Assembly: GCA_022184915.1 (NCBI GenBank)
Contig: JAGTJU010000001.1
Coordinates: forward strand, 744,001 to 808,000
DNA length: 64,000 nt
Source of the DNA: Myxococcales bacterium
Lineage (GTDB): Bacteria > Myxococcota_A > Polyangia > Fen-1088
Direction of reading: 5' to 3'
The notes under the pieces are model-generated. The model did not search any database and was not told the DNA's origin. It worked only from the letters and a program-made list of their open reading frames with translations. The translations under genes and the position numbers were made by a program. Below, in pieces: positions 58,415 to 64,000 of the stretch (within the stretch, counting starts at the first letter, position 1; every line of letters starts with the position of its first letter).

Positions 58415-59908
58415 TCATAGCTCCCAGCCGAGCCGCGCGGAGGCGGACCAGCTGTCGAGATCTCCGTTGCCCGAGACCGCGCTGTCGACCAATTGCTCGT
58501 CGAAGGCGAAGCGAGCGGTTCCCCGGATGTCGAACAGAAAGCCTCCTGCGTGGATGCCGAGGCCGACGCCTGCGGGGACGAAGAAGACGTCGTCACGGCT
58601 GTCGACCCCGGACAAGTTCACGTCGTCGTTGACGAGTTGGTAGTGGGTCCACCCCCCGCCCCCGAAAATGTAGGGCTGGACGGTGGTGCGGGTGAAGTTG
58701 ATGCGCAGGTTGGCCTCGCCCCCGTTGCCAATCAAATTCGCATCACTCGACAAGCCGGTTACGTCAGTGGGTTGAGCTGAGCCCACGTAAGCCGCCTCGA
58801 CGGCCACGAAGGAGCGGGTGCCGTAAGTCAGACGGGCCTCCCACAGGCCCCCAAGGCCCGCTACGTCGCTCGTGTCGGTGTTGATGAAGTTGGTGATGCC
58901 CCCTCCCACGCTGATTCCAAGACCGGCAGGCGTGAGGAGGTGAGAGGGACGTTCCCTCCACAGCATGGTCTCGCCTGAAGACCCTTCGTAGTCGTAGGGG
59001 TCGTATACGCGTACCGTGACGTCGGGGTCACCCGTCGTGCCCGTGTCCGCCTGGGCGGTGGGGCCGTAGCCCGATGAGGAGGACTCTTCGGCGAGGGCGC
59101 TCGCACCGTCGCTGTCGCTGGTGTCGGCTCCGTCCATGGGGGTCGTGCTGGCCGCCAGGCTACGTGTGCCGGTGTCGCTGGTCCGGGGGCCTTCCTCGTC
59201 CGCTTGCTCCCCTTCGCTGCCAGGCGAAGAGACCTGTCCCACCTCACCGGTGCCTTGTGTTTGGCGACTGACGTTCGTTGCCGGGGCGCCTGCGCCGCTT
59301 TGGTCGAGAGGGATCACCACGGTCTCTCTGTACACGCCGATGACATCAGGGGCCTCTCCGCTTCGCCTCGGGGCACCGGGGTTCAGGCCTTGGGTCTCCG
59401 TGGCGACCTTGAGGACCTTTTGGTTCATACCGCCACTGCGGGGCACGGCCTCTCCCGGTCCGGCCACCTTCACCTGATCGTCGTTGCCGTTGGTGAGTTG
59501 GCCTTCAAGGAACGACTCGGCGGCCTGGGCGCGACGAGCTGCCAGAGCGCTTCCCTCGGACTCGGCCTCGGGCGATGTTCCGCTCGCGGTGATGTAAACC
59601 TGTCTTTGGCTATTGCCCTCGAGCCACGTCGCGACGTCCTTCAGTTTGTCCTTCGCGGCGTCGTCCAGCGTCGCTGAGCCCGCCGCGAAGGTGATCGTGG
59701 ACGCCTCGGTTTTCATGCCAGCCCCACGGGATGAGCGCCCAGGCTTGGCCTTCGGCGGCGCTTGCATCGTTCCTGTGCCGCTTGTCCCTTCGACGCTGGG
59801 CCCCCCTGTGGGAGCCTGAGTGTCCATGCCACCCCCTTGGGTTTGGGCCTGTGCCACGGCAGGCGTGATTGCCAGTACGGCGAGTGTTGCGAATGCGAGT
59901 GTTTTCAT
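58415..59908 (-). CDS. Outer-membrane protein: N-terminal OmpA-like domain plus C-terminal beta-barrel
   Basis: The ATG at 59908 has a GGAGGGGAGAG ribosome site. The product is 497 residues. Signal MKTLAFATLAVLAITPAVAQA. About 70-150 resembles the OmpA C-like peptidoglycan-binding fold (ITFAAGSATLDDAAKDKLKDVATWLEGNSQRQVYITASGTSPEAESEGSALAARRAQAAESFLEGQL), although the canonical NxxLSxxRA signature is altered. About 195-310 is a low-complexity Ser/Asp/Gly/Glu linker. About 320-497 is a barrel-like region of alternating strands (LGISVGGGITNFIN, WEARLTYGTRSFVAVEAAYVG, ANLRINFTRTTVQPYIFGGGGWTHYQL) ending SASARLGWEL. OmpA normally has the barrel first; here the order is reversed. A second barrel gene lies just upstream. 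Confidence 0.78.
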   Translation of the reverse strand: MKTLAFATLAVLAITPAVAQAQTQGGGMDTQAPTGGPSVEGTSGTGTMQAPPKAKPGRSSRGAGMKTEASTITFAAGSATLDDAAKDKLKDVATWLEGNSQRQVYITASGTSPEAESEGSALAARRAQAAESFLEGQLTNGNDDQVKVAGPGEAVPRSGGMNQKVLKVATETQGLNPGAPRRSGEAPDVIGVYRETVVIPLDQSGAGAPATNVSRQTQGTGEVGQVSSPGSEGEQADEEGPRTSDTGTRSLAASTTPMDGADTSDSDGASALAEESSSSGYGPTAQADTGTTGDPDVTVRVYDPYDYEGSSGETMLWRERPSHLLTPAGLGISVGGGITNFINTDTSDVAGLGGLWEARLTYGTRSFVAVEAAYVGSAQPTDVTGLSSDANLIGNGGEANLRINFTRTTVQPYIFGGGGWTHYQLVNDDVNLSGVDSRDDVFFVPAGVGLGIHAGGFLFDIRGTARFAFDEQLVDSAVSGNGDLDSWSASARLGWEL

Positions 59909-59939
59909 CTCTCCCCTCCTCCCATCGACCTTCAGAGAA

Positions 59940-59969
59940 GGCGTTGGCCACCAGGTTGGTGCCAACGCC
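59940..59969 (-). terminator. Hairpin between the two barrel genes
   Basis: GGCGTTGG (59940-59947) and CACC (59949-59952) pair with GGTG (59958-59961) and CCAACGCC (59962-59969), leaving one bulged base and a 5-base loop. It follows the minus-strand stop at 60015 and is trailed by TTCTCTG on that strand. It may separate or attenuate the downstream barrel gene. Confidence 0.6.
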
Positions 59970-60014
59970 CGTTGTTCGCGTCCGCGGCGGGTCTTCGTGC
60001 CAGCGGCGCCTCGG

Positions 60015-60752
60015 CTACCACATGACCGTGTAGCCGACGTTCATCGTCAAGGCGTTGCTCACTTGAACCAGCTGACCCTGACCCGAGTCCGTCACATCGT
60101 TCGTCGAGTAGATCCAGCTAATCGCAGGCGTCAAAATGCCTGACCTGCCCACCATGACGTTGACTCCGAGGCGCGGCGCCACGGCAAAGCCCAGGTCGAC
60201 GTCACTCGAGTATGTGCCACCCAAGCCGATGCCCAGGAAGCCAAAGAGCATGTCGTTGAAGGGCAGGTGGTAGCTGGGCTCGAAGAGCAGCTTGGCGAAC
60301 GTGGCATCCGAATCATCGGCGTTCACGTAAGTGATGCCCAGGATGGCCGACAGCTCCAGGTTGTCGGCGATGAACCACCCGATGCTAGGTGACACGTCGA
60401 TGCTCTGAACGTCGTTCGCCACAGTGAAGCCTACCGAGCCACCGAGCTCGAGTACGCCCGCACGAGCATAGGCGACGGGGCCGCCAATGCCCGCTTGCCT
60501 GATGATGCCTGGAGACTCTTCACCGCCCACGGGTCGCGGAGGCTCTGGGCGTGGATCCAAATCGGGCTTACCCTCTTCGGCAGGGTAGGAGTCGATGGCC
60601 TCGGCTTGGTCTTCTGCCGAGCCGGTCTTTGCGGTGTTCGTGTCGTCGTCTTCTGCTCCTTGCAAGCCCTGCCCCTCTTGGGCTTGTGCGAACGCGACGG
60701 CGCTCGCAAAGAACAGGCCTGCAGATGCACTCATCATCGCGAAAGTCTTCAT
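60015..60752 (-). CDS. Outer-membrane beta-barrel protein of unknown function
   Basis: 245 residues behind GGAGACGAGC. Signal MKTFAMMSASAGLFFASAVAFAQA. The mature N-terminus is acidic and disordered (EGQGLQGAEDDDTNTAKTGSAEDQAEAIDSYPAEEGKPDLDP). The rest (about 90-245) is eight or so amphipathic strands (VLELGGSVGFTVA, DVSPSIGWFIADNLELSAILGITYV, FGFLGIGLGGTYSSDVDLGFAVAPRLGVNVMVG) ending ALTMNVGYTVMW, with a terminal aromatic as expected for BAM recognition. Similar in plan to the adjacent larger barrel protein, perhaps a functional pair. Confidence 0.75.
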   Translation of the reverse strand: MKTFAMMSASAGLFFASAVAFAQAQEGQGLQGAEDDDTNTAKTGSAEDQAEAIDSYPAEEGKPDLDPRPEPPRPVGGEESPGIIRQAGIGGPVAYARAGVLELGGSVGFTVANDVQSIDVSPSIGWFIADNLELSAILGITYVNADDSDATFAKLLFEPSYHLPFNDMLFGFLGIGLGGTYSSDVDLGFAVAPRLGVNVMVGRSGILTPAISWIYSTNDVTDSGQGQLVQVSNALTMNVGYTVMW

Positions 60753-61097
60753 GCTCGTCTCCTGAGGTTCGAGTTGGCGTTGCTGTGCTCCTCACGCACG
60801 AGGCGTGCCAACCTCCTGCGGCACGGGCGCGTCGTTCGAACGTTTCGGACCCTACACGGCGCGTGCCTCGACCCAACCGCTTGAAAGGAACCGCCGAACC
60901 GACAAAGGTCGGCCGAATTGCCGAAGCCGCTCCGAGGCCCGCTGCGCGCGATGGGCCCCACCCCGAGCGGGCAGAGCGGAGGTCATGGTTGCGGGCTCGT
61001 TACGTTTGTTACGAGGCACAACAAGAGCGCCCACACGCCATTTTGCGAGGCGAGCGTGGCTGGCGCACCGGCAGGTTCCAACGCCCCTGTTGGTCGG
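60753..61097. other. Gene-free stretch between barrel gene and amt
   Basis: 345 bases without a supported gene. It must hold the promoter of the minus-strand barrel gene, but I could not fix -35/-10 boxes. It also holds a near-palindrome at 60996-61015 and, at 61078-61093, a weak stem (CCAAC...GTTGG) that may end the amt transcript. Confidence 0.5.
60996..61015. promoter_or_regulatory. 20-base near-palindrome, possible operator
   Basis: CTCGTTAC-GTTT-GTTACGAG; the arms match as an inverted repeat at 7 of 8 positions and also contain a direct repeat GTTACG. It lies 240 bases upstream of the barrel gene and 80 bases past the amt stop. Regulator unknown. Confidence 0.3.
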
Positions 61098-62441
61098 TCA
61101 GGAAGGCGGACGGGGGGAGGGGCCCCGGCCCATGAGGTCCGGCGTGAGCTCGACGCCCAGCTCCTCCTCGGTGGCCGTGACCCTCAACCCAATGGTCTTT
61201 CCCACCAGCGTAAAGACGAAGGCGGCGTTCAACGCGGCCCACACCAGACAGACGGCCGCGCCCAAGGCCTGAATGCCGAGCTGATACAGCCACGGGTGGT
61301 TGAGGCGTTCAGGCCGTCCGAAGAGCGCCACGGCCAAGACGCCCCAGACTCCGCAGAACCCGTGTACCGGAACCGCCGCAACGGGATCATCGATCCTCAG
61401 CCGGTAAAGCATCCAGTCGTAACTGAGATTATGCACCAGGCCCGCGGCCGCTCCCACCGCCAGTGCGGCCAGCGGCGTGACGACGTGGCAACCGGCGGTG
61501 ATCGCCACGAGCCCGCCCAGGATGCCGCCCAGGAACTTCTCGGCGACGTCCTTGCGACCCGGAAAGGCTTGCGCATGCGCAAAGGCCACGAAGCCCCCCA
61601 TGGCGCCCGCCAGGTTGGTGTTCAGGATGATCCGCGCCACGCTGGCATTGAACGCGAGGGTGCTGCCTCCATTGAATCCCCACCAGCCCATCCACAGGAT
61701 GAACACCCCCAGTCCGGCATATGCGATGCTGTGGGAGCGCAAGGGGCGCGGGGCACCGTGGGCGTCGAAACGTCCACGGCGAGGCCCCACCAAGGTCATG
61801 CCGACGAGCGCGAACCACGCGCCCGTGGAGTGGACCACCGACGACCCCGCGAAATCCATGAAGCCCAGCTGTTCGAGCCACCCAGGGTTATTCGGATCGA
61901 AAGCACCACTCCAGACCCAATGACCAAACACCGGGTAAACGAACCCCGCGAGCCAAATACACCCGACCAGGTACGCCATGAAGCTGGTGCGCTCGGCCAT
62001 GGCCCCTGAGACGATCGTGGTCGACGTTCCTGCGAAGGCGGCTTGAAACAAGAAGAACGTCAGGCCCAGGGCGTGATGATGCCGTTCGAACCCTTCAAGC
62101 GCGAAGAGGTCTGTCCCGAGCAGGCCCGACAGAGATCGGCCGAAGAGAAAGCCAAAGCCGAAGAGGAAAAAGAAAAGGGTGGTCAGCACCCAGTCGATGA
62201 GGTTTTTCATCGCCACCGAGGTGCCGCTTTTTCTTTGTGTGAGCCCCACCTCGAGGCACTTGAAGCCGGCCTGCATGAAGAACACGAGGACAGCGGCGAA
62301 GAGCACCCACAGCTCGTCCAAAGAGGGCAGGGCCGCGGGCGCGCCGGACGCGGCACGGGCCGACGAGGCCTGGAGCAAGCACAGCGCACCTGTTGCCAGG
62401 GCGGCGCAAGGACGCGGACGGAAGGCGCGCCGGGCGAGCAT
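61098..62441 (-). CDS. amt: Ammonium transporter (Amt/MEP/Rh family)
   Basis: The start is taken at the ATG at 62441, which opens with a signal-like segment (CAALATGALCLLQASSARA); a TTG at 62543 would add 34 residues. 447 residues, eleven hydrophobic helices. Family landmarks are FMQAGFKCLEVGLTQRKSGTSVAMKNLIDW, FQAAFAGTSTTIVSGAMAERTSF, MDFAGSSVVHSTGAWFALVGM (the conserved Asp and first pore His), WWGFNGGSTLAF, and PVHGFCGVWGVLAVALFG (second pore His). It conducts ammonium across the inner membrane. No glnK/glnB (PII) gene is adjacent, although most bacterial amt genes have one. The 3' end has no matching PII overlap. Confidence 0.92.
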   Translation of the reverse strand: MLARRAFRPRPCAALATGALCLLQASSARAASGAPAALPSLDELWVLFAAVLVFFMQAGFKCLEVGLTQRKSGTSVAMKNLIDWVLTTLFFFLFGFGFLFGRSLSGLLGTDLFALEGFERHHHALGLTFFLFQAAFAGTSTTIVSGAMAERTSFMAYLVGCIWLAGFVYPVFGHWVWSGAFDPNNPGWLEQLGFMDFAGSSVVHSTGAWFALVGMTLVGPRRGRFDAHGAPRPLRSHSIAYAGLGVFILWMGWWGFNGGSTLAFNASVARIILNTNLAGAMGGFVAFAHAQAFPGRKDVAEKFLGGILGGLVAITAGCHVVTPLAALAVGAAAGLVHNLSYDWMLYRLRIDDPVAAVPVHGFCGVWGVLAVALFGRPERLNHPWLYQLGIQALGAAVCLVWAALNAAFVFTLVGKTIGLRVTATEEELGVELTPDLMGRGPSPRPPS

Positions 62442-62591
62442 GAGTCGCAGAAGGGCTTCGGACGTCGTGGGGGGGACCTTGAGCGACCGAGGTGAGGCGT
62501 CGTTGCGAGTTTTCCCCGCGGAAACAATCACTTTTTTCTTCAAGAGTGACCTGTCGAGGGCCGATAATAACGCAGACGCCGGACGCGTCCC

Positions 62592-63656
62592 ATGTCCTCG
62601 AGAGGGTTTTCAGTGGGGGAGATCCTGGGCGGAAAATACCGCCTGTGTCAGCTCGTGGGCGAAGGCGGTATGGGAAGCGTATGGCTTGGCCGCCACCTGC
62701 TCCTCGATCGCGCCTGCGCCGTGAAGCTGCTCGGTGCCGGAGCGGGCCCGCTCACCGCCAAGCGGGAGCGGTTCGTGCGCGAGGCGAAGATCGCGGCCTC
62801 GGTTCGTCACGCCAACGTGGTGGACCTCTTCGACTTCGGCGAGACTGAAGGTGGCGAGTTCTTCATGGTCATGGAGTGGCTCGAAGGCGAGTCGCTCGCA
62901 GAGCGGCTGGCGCGTCCTCCGTTGATGGGCATGCGCGAGCTGGTCTCGATCCTGTCGGATGTGCTCTCGGGTCTGGCAGCCGTTCACGAAAGAGGCATCG
63001 TTCACCGCGACCTCAAGCCCGAGAACATCTTTTTGGCCCGCGAGGGCGATACGATCATCCCCAAGCTTCTCGACTTCGGCATTTCGCGCTCGAGTGGATG
63101 GGCCGGCGACGCGGGGCTCACGGCCGCCGGAAACACGGTGGGCACTCCCCACTACATGTCACGCGAGCAAGTCCGGGGCGTACGCGATCTCGATGGACGC
63201 GCGGATCTCTACAGCGTGGGTGTGATTCTGTATCGCGCGGCGTGTGGCCGTTTTCCTTTCGACGACGACGAGCTCACGGGCCTGCTGATGCGTGTGGCAG
63301 AGGGGGAGGCTCCGCGTCTGCAGCCTCTGCACCTGGACATTGGGGACGGGCTGGTTCAGGTGATCGACAGAGCTCTCTGTTCGGATCGTGCGGGGCGGTT
63401 TGCGAGCGCGCTCGAAATGCGGCGGGTGCTGTGGGCCGCTGCGGGCTCGATTCCTGCCGGACTGCCCGCGGTCTGGGGCTTGCCTGGTTCTGGGCTGCCC
63501 TTCGATTCCCCGGGGGGCGCGCCTGCGGGGTCCTGGGGCAATACCGCCACAGACGGCTCGTCCACCTCGGTGGGCATGGCCCACTGGCGGCGCCTCGTGC
63601 CCGTGGGCATCGCCTTGGCGGTGGTGGGCGCTGCGCTTGCGCTTACGCGCCATTAA
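62592..63656 (+). CDS. Hanks-type Ser/Thr protein kinase, tail-anchored
   Basis: 354 residues. The kinase domain spans 15-275: Gly loop LVGEGGMGSVWLG, Lys45 in CAVKLLG, catalytic loop IVHRDLKPENIFL with Asp140, DFG at 161-163 (LLDFGIS), and the APE-region equivalent GTPHYMSREQVRG with YSVGVILYRAACGRFPF. A Gly/Ala/Ser-rich stretch follows. The only membrane helix is at the extreme C-terminus (LVPVGIALAVVGAALALTRH), leaving three residues outside. There is no PASTA or other sensor domain, so input must come from the cytosol or from partners. Its stop shares bases with the stop of the convergent glycosyltransferase gene (TTAA). Confidence 0.92.
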   Translation: MSSRGFSVGEILGGKYRLCQLVGEGGMGSVWLGRHLLLDRACAVKLLGAGAGPLTAKRERFVREAKIAASVRHANVVDLFDFGETEGGEFFMVMEWLEGESLAERLARPPLMGMRELVSILSDVLSGLAAVHERGIVHRDLKPENIFLAREGDTIIPKLLDFGISRSSGWAGDAGLTAAGNTVGTPHYMSREQVRGVRDLDGRADLYSVGVILYRAACGRFPFDDDELTGLLMRVAEGEAPRLQPLHLDIGDGLVQVIDRALCSDRAGRFASALEMRRVLWAAAGSIPAGLPAVWGLPGSGLPFDSPGGAPAGSWGNTATDGSSTSVGMAHWRRLVPVGIALAVVGAALALTRH

Positions 63657-64000
63657 CGCCAGGCGCCCGCGCCTTGCTCGTGCCCGTTGAGACCCCAGCA
63701 GGTCCGCAACGCTTCGGCTTGTCGCGCGAAGGTGAAGGTGTGGGCCATGGCCATGGCGTTGGCGCGGAGAGGCTCGAGCTCTGCGGGGGCGCGCTTCAAG
63801 ACGGTGAGCGTTTGCGCCACCGCGCGCGCGAGCGCCAGGGGGTTTTCGTCAGGCACCCAGACGCCGTTGTCGGGGCGGGCGAACGCTGCGCCGCCGCCGC
63901 CGGTGAAGCCCACCACCACGGCGCCGCACGCCATGGCCTCGAGAGGAGGCAAGCCGAAGCCCTCACGGTGGCTGGTAGACACGTAGACGCTGCTTTGCTG
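63653..64000 (-). CDS. Glycosyltransferase, group 1/GT4 (partial, 5' part beyond window end)
   Basis: The 115 C-terminal residues of a GT4-type enzyme. The open frame continues past the window edge. YVSTSHREGFGLPPLEAMACGAVVVGFTGGGGAAF is the conserved nucleotide-sugar-binding block (EGFGLPPLEAMACG with the ExxxxxxxE pattern), followed by GVWVPDENPLALARAVAQTL and the closing helix FARQAEALRTCW. Donor and acceptor unknown. It is convergent with the protein-kinase gene, overlapping by 3 bases. Confidence 0.85.
   Translation of the reverse strand, partial: QQSSVYVSTSHREGFGLPPLEAMACGAVVVGFTGGGGAAFARPDNGVWVPDENPLALARAVAQTLTVLKRAPAELEPLRANAMAMAHTFTFARQAEALRTCWGLNGHEQGAGAWR

Noticed and set aside
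1-64000. Mobile elements, prophage, rRNA/tRNA genes or a defence island
   Set aside because: No transposase, integrase, phage structural gene, restriction enzyme, or rRNA/tRNA-like segment was recognised. Terminal inverted repeats flanking genes were looked for by eye only and not found.

Overview
The window is GC-rich DNA, packed with genes on both strands, with strong G/C preference at third codon positions. The gene set points to a Myxococcota-like (former deltaproteobacterial) chromosome. The pointers are: an RpoH-like sigma factor with an acidic N-terminal extension, Gly/Ser/Ala-rich lipoproteins, an AgmX/PglI-type C-terminal domain, a Hanks-type kinase, a sigma-54 activator, a one-piece propeller sensor/LuxR regulator and a lysine/alanine-rich H1-like protein. 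I saw no rRNA, tRNA, CRISPR array, transposase or phage gene, so this looks like ordinary chromosome. The genus is not determined.

Layout. 1-4.7 kb: end of a proline-catabolic P5C dehydrogenase gene, a TPR-tailed glycosyltransferase, and an ECF sigma/membrane-partner pair. 4.9-9.7 kb: two exported proteins, one with a CxxxxCH haem-like motif; a fused trehalose-phosphate synthase/phosphatase; a small hypothetical gene. 9.7-15.1 kb: a Rieske/cytochrome b operon whose cytochrome b carries a fused di-haem c tail, then trkA-trkH for potassium uptake. 15.1-24.6 kb: an unknown gene, the RpoH-like sigma factor, a HupE/UreJ-like membrane protein, an operon of LarA-like Ni enzyme, HisC and a large propeller/HEAT/cytochrome c protein, then cysH. 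24.8-27.6 kb: a secreted protein with glycosidase-like glutamates and a DUF2721 protein.

27.7-39.4 kb is a stress/oxygen-response island: hibernation factor, triple-domain universal stress protein, receiver-PAS histidine kinase, NtrC-type sigma-54 regulator, Lon-N-domain protein, APH/P-loop kinase fusion, methyltransferase, a second universal stress protein, a globin-coupled histidine kinase with a single-domain response regulator, and a di-haem cytochrome c. The APH-kinase/methyltransferase/USP trio recalls the DosR (dormancy) regulon of Mycobacterium tuberculosis. Here it sits beside a putative haem-based oxygen sensor and a sigma-54 system.

39.4-49 kb: a lipoprotein, a very large Reg_prop sensor ending in a LuxR helix-turn-helix, an MFS transporter preceded by an attenuator-like leader, GFA-family and SET-domain genes, a GH3 glycosidase and a small beta-barrel protein. 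49-57.3 kb: a three-gene minus-strand unit of YqiJ-like membrane protein, YqiK-like flotillin and a giant AAA ATPase of about 1750 residues. This is the best candidate for a poorly described system in the window. 57.4-64 kb: an H1-like/DUF1801 fusion, two outer-membrane-type barrel proteins, an ammonium transporter, a tail-anchored Ser/Thr kinase and the C-terminal part of a glycosyltransferase cut by the window end.

Several convergent pairs are separated by strong GC hairpins, and two pairs overlap at their stop codons. Positions and motifs were read by eye. Family assignments come from recognised motifs, not from database searches.
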